Shown here: piece after piece, positions 20,418 to 30,057 of the stretch
How positions within the stretch are numbered: the first letter of the stretch is position 1
Layout: each line of letters opens with the position of its first letter
Source of the DNA: Staphylococcus sp. GSSP0090
GTDB lineage: Bacteria; Bacillota; Bacilli; Staphylococcales; Staphylococcaceae
Length of the DNA stretch: 64,000 bases
Reading direction: 5' to 3'
NCBI RefSeq assembly: GCF_013391405.1
Contig: NZ_JACBFD010000007.1
Span: 1-64,000 of the forward strand
The notes under the pieces: model-generated
Told to the model about the DNA's origin: nothing
Database searches by the model: none
Seen by the model: only the letters and a program-made list of their open reading frames with translations
Program-made: the position numbers and the translations under genes

Positions 20418-20490
20418 TGGTTCAGGACAGAATCGAACTGCCGACACATGGAGCTTCAATCCATTGCTCTACCAACTGAGCTACTGAACC
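20418..20490 (-). tRNA. tRNA-Phe (GAA)
   Basis: A 73-nt cloverleaf with anticodon gaa in attgaagct, acceptor ggttcag/ctgaacc and discriminator A. No encoded CCA. Confidence 0.95.
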
Positions 20491-20501
20491 ATAATAAATG
20501 G

Positions 20502-20574
20502 CGGTCCCGATGGGATTCGAACCCACGATCTCCTGCGTGACAGGCAGGCGTGTTAACCGCTACACTACGGGACC
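20502..20574 (-). tRNA. tRNA-Asp (GUC)
   Basis: A 73-nt cloverleaf with anticodon gtc in cctgtcacg, acceptor ggtcccg/cgggacc, discriminator G and encoded CCA. Confidence 0.95.
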
Positions 20575-20584
20575 TTTTTAAAAA

Positions 20585-20658
<74 letters not shown>

Positions 20659-20687
20659 TTAATATTATTAATGACGCCTACCTATTT

Positions 20688-20717
20688 AATATATCACAAA
20701 TATTTACTTAATGTCAA
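20688..20717 (-). promoter_or_regulatory. tRNA operon promoter (-35 TTGACA, -10 TATATT)
   Basis: On the minus strand a perfect TTGACA (20712-20717) and TATATT (20688-20693) are 18 bases apart, about 30 bases upstream of the initiator tRNA. A strong SigA promoter is expected for a stable-RNA operon. Confidence 0.88.
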
Positions 20718-21025
20718 TGTTTTTTAAAAATTAATTAACATCAGCTTAATTCAAAATTAAAATTTAAATGCGATAATTGACGTTTGCGCATCACCTATCA
20801 ATCAAGACTTACTCAGTATATAAATTTTTCGTATGATAGTCAATGGGCTACAAGAATTATTTTGTGTAAAAATGGAATATAACTATAATATTTTATTTTT
20901 TGTTCCTTATTTATACAAAATTCTATTGCCCTTTGACCTATATATGTTTATGCAAAGCATTTGTCATATCACTTCGTCTTAGAGACAAATCATGTATAGA
21001 TGACAAATAAATTCAAACTGTAGAT
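20718..21025. other. Intergenic region with an imperfect inverted repeat
   Basis: No gene is seen. An imperfect inverted repeat has arms at about 20839-20873 and 20910-20938 (gtcaatgggct... against ...attgccctttgac) around an A/T-rich centre. Confidence 0.5.
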
Positions 21026-21583
21026 TTATTGACTCATAATCCCTTGCATCTTACTTTGGAGTCTTGTAAATGTCGTAAATCCATCATCTTCCATAAAATG
21101 GCCGCCGAATTCTGTTACTTTACATATTCCTCCTAAGGTATCCATCAACCTCTTAGTTTCTTCATAGGATATGTGTGCATCGTTTTTTGCACATAATCCA
21201 TAAAATGAATCTACTTTTTGTTTAACATTTTCATAATCTATTTGGACCGTTTCATAATGATCTTGTTCAACTAATGCTTGAGCATCCTCCATAAATCCTG
21301 AAATACTAAATAACCCCTGTATATGATTTATATCCATGTTTTCCAAGTATTTTAATGAAGCTAATGTACCAAATCCGTGTGTTACAAAAAATGTTTCATA
21401 AGTTTTTATAGAGATTTGTTTATTTAGTTTCGTGACCCATGCTTCAATTTGATCATTGTTATCAACGGGAATATGGCATAGTGTTACATTATAACCTTCC
21501 AATATGAGATTATTGGCTAACCATTCATACCAATGATTTGTAGAATCTCCTTGTTTTGAATGAACTATAATTATATCTGTCAT
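21026..21583 (-). CDS. RBBP9/YdeN-type alpha/beta hydrolase relative lacking the nucleophile serine
   Basis: A 185-aa protein with the family layout: an N-terminal IIIVHS loop, the family HW motif in NHWYEWL, and a C-terminal GGHFMEDDGF carrying the His of the triad. The nucleophile elbow, normally GHSLG or AHSLG, reads THGFG here, so Gly replaces Ser. The paralogue at 60337 keeps AHSLG. This member is therefore probably not a serine hydrolase and may bind a partner or ligand, or be decaying. A single gene; no clear terminator. Confidence 0.75.
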   Translation of the reverse strand: MTDIIIVHSKQGDSTNHWYEWLANNLILEGYNVTLCHIPVDNNDQIEAWVTKLNKQISIKTYETFFVTHGFGTLASLKYLENMDINHIQGLFSISGFMEDAQALVEQDHYETVQIDYENVKQKVDSFYGLCAKNDAHISYEETKRLMDTLGGICKVTEFGGHFMEDDGFTTFTRLQSKMQGIMSQ

Positions 21584-21688
21584 TTAAATATCCCCCACTG
21601 AATTAATATTAAATTACGTCACTAATTGATTATTTTTATATTATCTCATAATTTTTAATCTAAGATAAATGATACAAGTTAAAAAACA

Positions 21689-21728
21689 ACGAGCTAGAAA
21701 TCAAATGTTTTAGTTGATTTCTAACTCG
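21689..21728 (-). terminator. Terminator of the heme operon
   Basis: The stem acgagctagaaatcaa/ttgatttctaactcgt is followed by ttgttttttaac on the minus strand, 87 bases beyond the hemY stop. Confidence 0.8.
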
Positions 21729-21814
21729 TCCTCTTATGTTTTATTGCAATAGAATCAGATCATAATACATATATTTTAAAATATATCATTAAACATTGCT
21801 GTTACATTTAAATT

Positions 21815-23209
21815 TTATAATTCGCTTAATAACTCTGATACTGCATTTTTACCCTGTAAAATACAGTCTGGTAGTCCGACTGCCTCAAATGAAGCACCGG
21901 CTATTCGTAATCTAGGATAATTTTGTCTAATATGTGTTTGTATTGCATGTATATTATCCATATGATGAACATGATATTGTGGCATGCTGTTTGGCAATCT
22001 ATTCACAATACTAAAATCAGGCGCCCCTTTAAAGGTCATCATTTGATTTAAATCCCGCTTCACAATATCAACAAGTTGTTCATCTGAGTGATCATCTACG
22101 ACAGTATCACCTGGCTTACCAACATAAGCACGTATTAATACTTTACCTTCGGGCGTAGTGAATGGCCATTTTTTACTTGTCCATGTGCACGCTGTTATAT
22201 CGGTTTGACTCGTTCTAGCAATGACAAAACCTGTACCATCATAGGTGTTTTCAATATGCTTTTCGTCAAATGCTAGTACAACCGTTGCAACCGTCGTAGA
22301 TTTCATTGTTTTAAAATAATCAAGCGCAGGATCATTACCAAACCATTTCATAAATGTTTGATGCGGGGTAGTAACAAGCACACTATCATAGATGTCTGTT
22401 TCTTTATCTACAACAACCTCATACGCCGTTTGTGAAATAACAATATCATCTATCGGTGTATTAAATTTAATTTTCACACCTTGTTCCACTACATAATCAG
22501 TTAAATTTTCAATAAAGGAAGTAAGGCCATGTCTAAATTGTTTGAATTGGCCTTTAGGTGCTCCTGGATATAATTGACGTTGCTTTTGACGTTGTTGTTT
22601 CTCATATCTCATACCTTTGATTAAACTACCAAACTGCTCTTCTCTTTCTTTAAACTCTGGAAATGTCGCCATCAAACTTAAATCATCTATATTTGTTCCA
22701 TAGATGCCCCCCATTAATGGCTCAATTAAATTTTCTAAGACTTCATCTCCTAGACGTTCACGAAAGAATGTGCCGACAGAAATATCATTTTCCATTTGAA
22801 TAGGCTTTTTAAATAAATCTAAACCGGCACGTAGTTTACCTTTCGGCGAAATCAATTTTGTTTTAATAAAAGGTTTCAAATTTGTTGGCACACCTAATAT
22901 CGAACCACCTGGAATAGGAAACAATTTATTTTTGGCATAAATATATGATTGTCCTGTTTGATTTGTAATAAGATCATCTTGTAGTCCTATATCATTGGCT
23001 ATATCAGTCATAATCTGTTTACGACCTAGATAAGATTCTGGACCTAATTCAATTGTATAACCATCTTTTCGATAGGTTTGAATCTTACCACCAGTCCGAT
23101 TAGTTGCTTCATATATCGTTACATCTATATCTGGTCGTTGTTTTTTAATAAAATATGCACTTGATAAACCGGTAATACCAGCTCCAATAATAGCAATACG
23201 TTTAGTCAA
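21815..23209 (-). CDS. hemY: Coproporphyrinogen III oxidase (HemY/CgoX type)
   Basis: A 464-aa FAD enzyme. Staphylococci use the coproporphyrin route, in which this protein oxidises coproporphyrinogen III to coproporphyrin III. The N-terminus has the FAD loop GAGITGLSSAY and, downstream, the E...RTGG segment (TNRTGGKIQT). A conserved C-terminal segment runs RLRIAGASFEAVGLPDC. Third gene of hemE-hemH-hemY, 17 bases after hemH. Confidence 0.95.
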   Translation of the reverse strand: MTKRIAIIGAGITGLSSAYFIKKQRPDIDVTIYEATNRTGGKIQTYRKDGYTIELGPESYLGRKQIMTDIANDIGLQDDLITNQTGQSYIYAKNKLFPIPGGSILGVPTNLKPFIKTKLISPKGKLRAGLDLFKKPIQMENDISVGTFFRERLGDEVLENLIEPLMGGIYGTNIDDLSLMATFPEFKEREEQFGSLIKGMRYEKQQRQKQRQLYPGAPKGQFKQFRHGLTSFIENLTDYVVEQGVKIKFNTPIDDIVISQTAYEVVVDKETDIYDSVLVTTPHQTFMKWFGNDPALDYFKTMKSTTVATVVLAFDEKHIENTYDGTGFVIARTSQTDITACTWTSKKWPFTTPEGKVLIRAYVGKPGDTVVDDHSDEQLVDIVKRDLNQMMTFKGAPDFSIVNRLPNSMPQYHVHHMDNIHAIQTHIRQNYPRLRIAGASFEAVGLPDCILQGKNAVSELLSEL

Positions 23210-23226
23210 AATAAGTCACGCTTCCT

Positions 23227-24150
23227 TTAATAAACATTTTTCACTTCGTCTACAATCGCTCCGATAAATAGCGCATCTGTATCAGGCATTTTAGGACGAT
23301 GATAATTGACTCCTAATTCATCACAAATCACTTTACATTCATAATCGTTATCATACAGTACTTCTAAATGTTCACACACAAAACCTACAGGCGTGTAAAT
23401 AAAATGCTGATATTTATGTTCATTATATAGCGCTCTCGTTAGGTCTTGCACATCAGGTCCCAACCAAGGTGTTCCTGTATTCCCTTCTGATTGCCAACCT
23501 TCAGCTACATGGATAATATTTGAATGTTTTTCTAATAATTGTGCTGTTTCATGTAATTCATTTGGATAAGGATCATTATTTTTCTCTATAAGTCCTTTAG
23601 GCAAGCTATGTGCAGATACAACAAGTACGGTAGCTTCATGCTCATCTTTTGGAATATCGGATAATGTTTCATTGATTTTCTCAGTCCAATATTGAATGAA
23701 TTTAGGTTGTTGGTAGTAATGTTCGACATGTGTAAATGTGATGCCGTATTTATCTGCTTCTTTTTGTGCACGTGTGTTATAAGAACCAACTGAAAAACTA
23801 GAATAATGTGGTGCTAACACAACTGTAACTGCTTCATCAATACCATCTTCATGCATAGATTGCACAGCGTCTTCAATAAATGGATGAATGTGTTTTAAAC
23901 CGATATATAGTTTGAATTCAACGTCATCATAGGCTTGATTGAGTGCATCACAAAGTGACGCTGCTTGTCTATTTGTAGTTCCTGCTAAAGGAGATAGGCC
24001 ACCAATAAATTGATATCTATCTTTTAAATCTTGTAGTTCCGCTTCAGAAGGTTTTTTCCCATGTCTAATATCTGTATAATAAGCTTCTATATCACTTTCT
24101 TTATATGGTGTTCCATAAGCCATAACCAATAAGCCTATTGTTTTTGTCAT
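23227..24150 (-). CDS. hemH: Coproporphyrin III ferrochelatase
   Basis: A 307-aa ferrochelatase that inserts iron into coproporphyrin III. Landmarks are MAYGTPY at the N-terminus, SAHSLPKGLI with the metal-site His, and VGFVCEHLEVLYDND with the conserved Glu. I set the start at MTKTIGLL because aaaggatg lies ten bases before it and the length then matches staphylococcal HemH; an in-frame start 39 bases upstream is less likely. Confidence 0.96.
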   Translation of the reverse strand: MTKTIGLLVMAYGTPYKESDIEAYYTDIRHGKKPSEAELQDLKDRYQFIGGLSPLAGTTNRQAASLCDALNQAYDDVEFKLYIGLKHIHPFIEDAVQSMHEDGIDEAVTVVLAPHYSSFSVGSYNTRAQKEADKYGITFTHVEHYYQQPKFIQYWTEKINETLSDIPKDEHEATVLVVSAHSLPKGLIEKNNDPYPNELHETAQLLEKHSNIIHVAEGWQSEGNTGTPWLGPDVQDLTRALYNEHKYQHFIYTPVGFVCEHLEVLYDNDYECKVICDELGVNYHRPKMPDTDALFIGAIVDEVKNVY

Positions 24151-24235
24151 TTTAAAATCATCCTTTTGTATCATAATTTTTAGATGCATATGACATAATT
24201 ATTTGTAATTCTTGATAGTCAAAATTTATGTCGTA

Positions 24236-25270
24236 CTATCTTTGTGTGTAGTCATGAACAAATGTAGTCACACGTCTTAATGTTTCAGGCTGTACTTCTG
24301 GAAATACGCCATGTCCCAAATTGAAAATGTGTTTCCCATGCGCGATTCCTTGATCTAATATTACTTTCAGCCTTTGTTCTATTACATCCCATGGTGCTAA
24401 CAATAGAGATGGGTCTAAATTCCCTTGTAATGTCTTATCAATGTTCATTGCATTGGCTTCTTTAATAGAAAGTCTCCAATCTAACCCAAGTACATCAATA
24501 GGTAATGAATTCCATTCATCTGCTAAATGACTAGCACCAACCCCAAATAGAATAACAGGTACATTATACTTCGCCTTAATACCACTTATCAATTTATTCA
24601 TCGCAGGTTTGATATAATAACGGTAATCTTGAACGTTCAACGCGCCTACCCACGAATCGAATACTTGAATAATTTGTGCACCAGCTTCTATTTGTGCAGC
24701 AGTATAGCTTATCGACATATCGACCAAGTGATCCATTAATGCAAACCATGTCGCTTCATCACGATACATCATTGCTTTTGTAAAATTATAGTTTTTAGAA
24801 GGTCCACCTTCAATCATATAACTCGCAAGTGTAAATGGTGCACCTGTAAATCCTATTAATGGCACATTTAGCTTTTCCTCAGTTAATAATTTAATCGTAT
24901 CTAATACATACGGCACATCTCTTTTTGGATCAATGTGCCCTAATTTTTCAACATCCTGTATATTTTTAATTGGATTATGAATCACTGGACCTATACCAGA
25001 TTTAATTTCTACATCTACACCTATCGGTTGTAAAGGTGTCATGATATCTTTATAAAGTACTGCGGCATCTGTATTATAGTTATCTACAGGTAAGTGCGTT
25101 ACATAAGCACACAGTTCTGGTTGATGTGTAATTTCAAATAATGAATACTTTTCTTTTAATTTTCTATATTCAGGCTGAGACCTGCCTGCTTGACGCATAA
25201 ACCATACTGGTGTGTGCGAAACTGACTCGCCTTTTATCATATTTAGGATCGTATTGTTTTTATTGAGCAC
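24236..25270 (-). CDS. hemE: Uroporphyrinogen decarboxylase
   Basis: A 344-aa enzyme that removes four acetate carboxyls from uroporphyrinogen III to give coproporphyrinogen III. The signature [10 protein letters not shown] is near residue 20, and [17 protein letters not shown], the second conserved block, is present. First gene of the hem operon, 46 bases before the hemH ribosome site. Its ribosome site is ctaggagg. Confidence 0.96.
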   Translation of the reverse strand: MLNKNNTILNMIKGESVSHTPVWFMRQAGRSQPEYRKLKEKYSLFEITHQPELCAYVTHLPVDNYNTDAAVLYKDIMTPLQPIGVDVEIKSGIGPVIHNPIKNIQDVEKLGHIDPKRDVPYVLDTIKLLTEEKLNVPLIGFTGAPFTLASYMIEGGPSKNYNFTKAMMYRDEATWFALMDHLVDMSISYTAAQIEAGAQIIQVFDSWVGALNVQDYRYYIKPAMNKLISGIKAKYNVPVILFGVGASHLADEWNSLPIDVLGLDWRLSIKEANAMNIDKTLQGNLDPSLLLAPWDVIEQRLKVILDQGIAHGKHIFNLGHGVFPEVQPETLRRVTTFVHDYTQR

Positions 25271-25530
25271 CCTTAATCCTCCTAGATTATAATCATTCTT
25301 GTCTATAATACCATACTGCTAGAATACACGTATTTTAATGTTCTAAAATGTCATAAAAAAGACAAACAGTCTCATTTTAATAGCTTAATTATTTGACTAT
25401 TGTTTTATAATAGAAATCAATTATAATGTTATCAAAGCCTATTTTATATTTATTTGAAAAAGTAGATATTTTTATAGTAAAGTGAAATAGCTATTTATAC
25501 TTTCATATACCAAGCAAGGGGGACAATCTT

Positions 25531-26034
25531 ATGAAAATTTATGCATCTTATGGGACGTTTGGTTACTTAAACCAGATTAGGCTAAATAATCCTGACCATA
25601 ACTTATTACAATTTTCAGCGTCTGATTCTTCTGTGATTCTAGAAGAAACTGACCAAACATCCGTATTAAAACAACCTTTAGTCTATGATGTACTTAAATC
25701 TGAAGGTGATTTAAATGAGAATTATTTTTATTCGGTTATATTCGTACCTACATCAGAAGATCATGCTTACCAATTAGAAAAAAGGTTAGAAAATATTACT
25801 ACTGATTTTAAACAATTTGCTGGTTACCGCAGCTATCGTTTCTTAAAACCCGACCAAGGTTTAACTTATAAGATTTACTTTGGCTTTGAAAGTAGAACGG
25901 CTTATGAAGACTTTAAAGCTTCTTCTGTTTTCAAAGATAATTTTGATAAATTAGCATTAAGTCAATTCTTTGGTTCTAACGGCCAACATTCTAGTTATTT
26001 CGAAAGATATCTATTCCCTATCGATGATAATTGA
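25531..26034 (+). CDS. traP: TRAP/HmoB-like ABM-domain protein
   Basis: A 167-aa protein matching staphylococcal TRAP. It has an N-terminal half, then an antibiotic-biosynthesis-monooxygenase-like fold with NYFYSVIFVPTSEDHAYQLEKR and the terminal FERYLFP. It was first proposed as a quorum-sensing target, later linked to stress protection; structural relatives degrade heme. Its place next to the heme genes fits that. A single gene with aagggggac as ribosome site, closed by a strong terminator. Confidence 0.88.
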   Translation: MKIYASYGTFGYLNQIRLNNPDHNLLQFSASDSSVILEETDQTSVLKQPLVYDVLKSEGDLNENYFYSVIFVPTSEDHAYQLEKRLENITTDFKQFAGYRSYRFLKPDQGLTYKIYFGFESRTAYEDFKASSVFKDNFDKLALSQFFGSNGQHSSYFERYLFPIDDN

Positions 26035-26050
26035 TAAGGTGTAAAGAACT

Positions 26051-26097
26051 AAAAAACACTGTTTATGCCATGACAAACGGCATAAACAGTGTTTTTT
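26051..26097. terminator. Bidirectional terminator between traP and ecsB
   Basis: The stem aaaaaacactgtttatgcc/ggcataaacagtgtttttt of 19 pairs ends in T-runs on both strands and just reaches the ecsB stop. Confidence 0.95.
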
Positions 26098-27319
26098 AAT
26101 CTCGTAATAATGTTTCTTGATACTTTAATTTTTTAATTACATTTCTAATTGTTAACCAACCTACTAAGAAAAAGAGTAAGCCGAAATAACTATATAGTGG
26201 AAAGGATATCGTATATACGATAACAAATAAAATAGCTATCATAAACATTAATCTATATAAAAATTGTTCATAACCTCTAATCACTTTAGACTCAGGAACT
26301 GGCCAAACTTGTGGCCATAAACCATATGCTTGTTGTGTATAAAATTGCGCCATTTGAAGCAAGATAATATACATAAACAAACTGCCGATGATTAAGGTAA
26401 TTGCAGGTTGATGTAACCAAAACATAAGGATGAGCGCAATTATGACTAACCTTAATATGATATTGAATACATCTTTCCCTCTTGCAAAGCTTCTAACAAA
26501 TAAAAATAAATACATATGATTTTCATTGAACTTCTTATACTTAGGTATGTTGAGTATTGGGTCCAAATAACTTCTCCGAACAGCAGTTTCTTTAAGATGT
26601 TTTACATCAGTGAACATATTTACAAATTTATAATAATTCATGTGATGTTGTTGTTCTGACTTAATCATTTTTTCCCAAGGAAACAGTTGGTACTTATTTT
26701 GATATTGCAGTAATATTGTTAACCCAATGATAACTAATACAGAAGTAATACTTGCAATTGACTTTGTATCTAATGCAACATAATAACCTGATGTATATAT
26801 AATAAAAAGTAATATATGCAATGACCAACTTTCCAATTGATACTTATACCATTGCCATTTTAATAATAAACCTAAAAATGGCAAAATGAACATTAATATT
26901 GCAAATAAAATATAAAAACCAAACGACTGATGATTAATCACATAAAATAATGGAAATAAAATAATCACGATGATAATTTGTATCCAAATACGTGAAACAT
27001 AACTATATATTAAACTCTGCTTAATATAATGACGCATATGGCTTTCAAATGGTAATAAAAACAACTTATCTGCATCTTTTAGTAATGTGCGTAATGGAAA
27101 CATTGAAGTGATTGCAACAAAGATACTAACAATAATTGAATAATTAATATGCTTTGGTATTGATTTAAGCCAATCTCCATAGCCCAATATAAATGCACCT
27201 AGCATAATAACTAAAAACAAAGAAAAATGACCATTAAATATGAATTTATTATAATATTGTTTTTCTTTATTTATTTCACGTTTTCTAGTTTTAAATAATT
27301 GTTCTGCATCTCGTGTCAT
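26096..27319 (-). CDS. ecsB: ABC transporter permease EcsB
   Basis: A 407-aa integral membrane protein with about eight to ten hydrophobic segments, the permease partner of EcsA. It overlaps the ecsA stop by four bases (ATGA), so the two are translationally coupled. In Bacillus, Ecs affects protein secretion and intramembrane proteolysis; in staphylococci it has been linked to peptide secretion. The substrate is not deducible here. Confidence 0.93.
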   Translation of the reverse strand: MTRDAEQLFKTRKREINKEKQYYNKFIFNGHFSLFLVIMLGAFILGYGDWLKSIPKHINYSIIVSIFVAITSMFPLRTLLKDADKLFLLPFESHMRHYIKQSLIYSYVSRIWIQIIIVIILFPLFYVINHQSFGFYILFAILMFILPFLGLLLKWQWYKYQLESWSLHILLFIIYTSGYYVALDTKSIASITSVLVIIGLTILLQYQNKYQLFPWEKMIKSEQQHHMNYYKFVNMFTDVKHLKETAVRRSYLDPILNIPKYKKFNENHMYLFLFVRSFARGKDVFNIILRLVIIALILMFWLHQPAITLIIGSLFMYIILLQMAQFYTQQAYGLWPQVWPVPESKVIRGYEQFLYRLMFMIAILFVIVYTISFPLYSYFGLLFFLVGWLTIRNVIKKLKYQETLLRD

Positions 27320-28053
27320 GAATTTTGGCCACCTTGCGTAACATGGATATAGATTTCATCTAATGTCTTACCTTGTAGTCCTGTTTGAGCTCGCAATTCG
27401 TCCAAGTTTCCAAAAGCAACTATTTCTCCTTCATCCATGATTAAAAATCTATCGCAATAGCGTTCTGCAGTTGCTAATATATGTGTGCTCATCAATACTG
27501 TACGTCCTTCTTGTTTTTTCTCTACCATTAAATCTAACATAGACTGAATACCTAATGGATCTAGACCAAGAAAAGGTTCATCAATAATATACAATTCAGG
27601 ATCAACGATGAAAGCACATATAATCATCACTTTTTGTTTCATACCTTTAGAAAAATGACTAGGAAAAATATTTAATTCATCTTCTAAGCGAAACGTCTTT
27701 AATAATGGACGCGCACGTTCCATCGCCTCTTCTCTGCTTATATGATACGCCATTGCAGTCATATAAATATGTTCTTGTAAAGTTAATTCTTCATAAATGA
27801 CTGGAGACTCTGGTATATACGATAACTTTCTTCTATATGTTTCAACATCTTGCTTAATATTTATATTGGAAATAGACAAGGTACCTTCCATTGGCGTTAA
27901 CAAACCCAGCATATGCTTAATCGTTGTACTCTTACCAGCCCCGTTCAATCCTATAAGACCTACTATTTCACCTTGTGATAATTCAAAATTTATATTTTTA
28001 ATTACAGGTCGTTTACCATAACCACCTGTTAAATGTTCTACTTTTACTGTCAT
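27316..28053 (-). CDS. ecsA: ABC transporter ATPase EcsA
   Basis: A 245-aa ABC ATPase with Walker A GLNGAGKST, the signature region FSKGMKQK, Walker B LYIIDEPFLGLDP and switch His in STHILATAE. The start MTVKVEHL follows ggaggtg; the upstream in-frame ATG has no ribosome site. Divergent from the HIT gene, an arrangement also known in Bacillus. Confidence 0.94.
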   Translation of the reverse strand: MTVKVEHLTGGYGKRPVIKNINFELSQGEIVGLIGLNGAGKSTTIKHMLGLLTPMEGTLSISNINIKQDVETYRRKLSYIPESPVIYEELTLQEHIYMTAMAYHISREEAMERARPLLKTFRLEDELNIFPSHFSKGMKQKVMIICAFIVDPELYIIDEPFLGLDPLGIQSMLDLMVEKKQEGRTVLMSTHILATAERYCDRFLIMDEGEIVAFGNLDELRAQTGLQGKTLDEIYIHVTQGGQNS

Positions 28054-28181
28054 ATGGCACCTCCACAAAATATATTGTATCAAAAATCTTTGATTAGTCA
28101 TAAATTTACTGCAAAAACTGACGTAAATAATACAGTAATGCTATAATAGGCAATAACCATCTTACAAGGAGTGAAGATTTT

Positions 28182-28607
28182 ATGTCAGAAACAATCTTTA
28201 GTAAAATTATAGACGGTGAAATTCCAAGTCATAAAGTATATGAAGATGACTATGTCTATGCATTTTTAGATATATCGCAAGTTACAAAGGGTCATACACT
28301 TTTAATTCCCAAAAAGGCATCTGCTAATATTTTCGAAACTGACAGTGAAACAATGAAGCATATAGGTGTCGCACTACCAAAAGTAGCAAACGCGATTAAA
28401 ACAGCCTTTAATCCAGATGGACTCAATATTATACAGAATAATGGTGAATTTGCCGATCAATCTGTCTTTCACCTTCATTTCCATTTATTACCAAGATATG
28501 AAAATGATGTCGACGGTTTTGGCTATAAATGGGAAACGCACGAAGAAAGTATCGATGACGAACAAAAGGCTCAAATCGCACAAGAAATAGCCGCTCAATT
28601 CGATTAA
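28182..28607 (+). CDS. hit: HIT-family nucleotide hydrolase
   Basis: A 141-aa histidine-triad protein. The triad is HLHFHLLPR near residue 100, and N-terminal FSKIIDGEIPSHKVYED is typical of the Hit/HinT branch. The family hydrolyses nucleoside phosphoramidates or dinucleotides. Conserved next to ecsAB across Bacillales. Confidence 0.94.
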   Translation: MSETIFSKIIDGEIPSHKVYEDDYVYAFLDISQVTKGHTLLIPKKASANIFETDSETMKHIGVALPKVANAIKTAFNPDGLNIIQNNGEFADQSVFHLHFHLLPRYENDVDGFGYKWETHEESIDDEQKAQIAQEIAAQFD

Positions 28608-28685
28608 TCATGCTTACCTTATTACATATGGGGTATATAAAAAATATTAACGGATGAGATACTACTAGAAATGAGGAGAATTCTT

Positions 28686-29060
28686 ATGAAAACAGCTCAA
28701 ATATTATTAGGACTAGGCGCGGGCGTTGCAACTGGTCTTGGTGTAGCTTTAATGAATCGCGATAAAAAAGATTCTAACCTAAATACTGCACGTGCCCAAA
28801 AACCAACAGGTGCGGAATCAGAGGTTGATAGAGAAATAAACACGATTAAACAAAGTGTGAATGACATAGCAAACTATATTTCACAAATCAAAACAGAAAG
28901 TACTGAATTTGGCAGTTCTATCGGTGATGAAGTAAAAACAATGATTGGTGATTTCAAATCAGATATTAATCCCAACATAGAAAACTTGCAATCACATATT
29001 GAAAATCTTCAAAATCGTGGTGAAGAAATTTCAAAAGCATTTGAAAAAGACGAAAAATAA
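28686..29060 (+). CDS. Small membrane-anchored YtxH-like protein
   Basis: A 124-aa protein with one Gly/Ala-rich N-terminal membrane segment (ILLGLGAGVATGLGVAL) and then a charged, coiled-coil-prone region (about residues 45-120) with ENLQ repeats. The layout is that of YtxH-type proteins of unknown role. Start ATG 28686 is six bases after gaggaga; the in-frame ATG at 28671 overlaps that site. Terminator follows. Confidence 0.75.
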   Translation: MKTAQILLGLGAGVATGLGVALMNRDKKDSNLNTARAQKPTGAESEVDREINTIKQSVNDIANYISQIKTESTEFGSSIGDEVKTMIGDFKSDINPNIENLQSHIENLQNRGEEISKAFEKDEK

Positions 29061-29085
29061 TCGCTATTTATATTATAAATTATTG

Positions 29086-29130
29086 AACTGTTATCTTTCA
29101 TTTTGAATAATGATGGATAACAGTTTTTTT
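29086..29130 (+). terminator. Terminator after the YtxH-like gene
   Basis: The stem aactgttatc/gataacagtt ends in ttttttt, 26 bases past the stop. Confidence 0.88.
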
Positions 29131-29270
29131 CAATTATAAATACTGTGTTATATGTGTTAAACGCCTCTAATAATAGGGCCAATATAGCTTGACGTTTCTC
29201 ATTTTAAGATAGATAATACAAAAGCATATATAATAAATATGACTTTAGTTAAAAGAGGAGTGAATAAACA

Positions 29271-29843
29271 ATGTATCTTTGCACTAGACAAATCGATATC
29301 AATGCGCGATTTGGATTACCTAGGATTGCATTTCTAAGTTTAGTCACAACCATTATTACATTTCTCATTGCTTATGAAATACTCTATTTTTTTTCTAACA
29401 CAAAACTAACAGATCAATATTTTTTAATCTTTTTACTACTCGTGGTCATTTTATATCCTATACATAAAGCCATTCATCTTATCTTTTTTATCCCATATTA
29501 TAAATCGTTTAAAAAATATAAGTTGTTACGGCAAAAAAGTATTCCATTTTATAATACGTACGTGAACACACCAGTAAATAAATATTATTTTTGTTTTGAT
29601 TTAATCACACCAGTTATAATTATCACTACAATTTGCTCCTACCTTAGCACCCTATTTCCACAATATGGACATTATTTGATGTTTTTAATTGCATTAAATA
29701 TGGGTTATTCCGTTATGGATTTCCTTTATTTAAAAATTATTTTATTTTCAAATGAAGGTGATTATATAGAAGAACATCAAACAGGTATCAACATTCTAAA
29801 TAAAGTTAATACAACTTATGAAAAAAATAAGCGCATTGATTAA
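29271..29843 (+). CDS. DUF3267-like integral membrane protein with a changed metal motif
   Basis: A 190-aa protein with about four membrane segments, placed before prsA as in other staphylococci. DUF3267 members often have HExxH; the matching place reads HKAIH (residues about 63-67), so the catalytic Glu is absent and zinc-protease activity is unlikely. The terminal 30 residues are charged. Ribosome site gaggag is about nine bases before the ATG. Family assignment is moderate. Confidence 0.65.
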   Translation: MYLCTRQIDINARFGLPRIAFLSLVTTIITFLIAYEILYFFSNTKLTDQYFLIFLLLVVILYPIHKAIHLIFFIPYYKSFKKYKLLRQKSIPFYNTYVNTPVNKYYFCFDLITPVIIITTICSYLSTLFPQYGHYLMFLIALNMGYSVMDFLYLKIILFSNEGDYIEEHQTGINILNKVNTTYEKNKRID

Positions 29844-29877
29844 TAATCATATACTTGAATCGCTTTTATAAACATAC

Positions 29878-29935
29878 AGAGGTGAACGTGCGTTGTCTAA
29901 CAATAGTTAAGCATGCCATGTCACCTCTTTTTTAA
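29878..29935 (+). terminator. Terminator before prsA
   Basis: Outer stem agaggtga/tcacctct with partial inner pairing (gcgttg / gcatgcc region), followed by ttttttaat. Confidence 0.75.
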
Positions 29936-30057
29936 TAAAACAAGCTAAAAATAACAAAAGACTAATACTATAGTCCTAGAAATTATGTTTCTAATTGGTG
30001 AATATTCAATAATATGTTATATTTACGGTGTTATTCTTACAAAAGGAGTTTCCAACT

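Noticed and set aside
21026-21583. Functional serine hydrolase call
   Set aside because: The nucleophile Ser is Gly (THGFG), so activity cannot be assumed.
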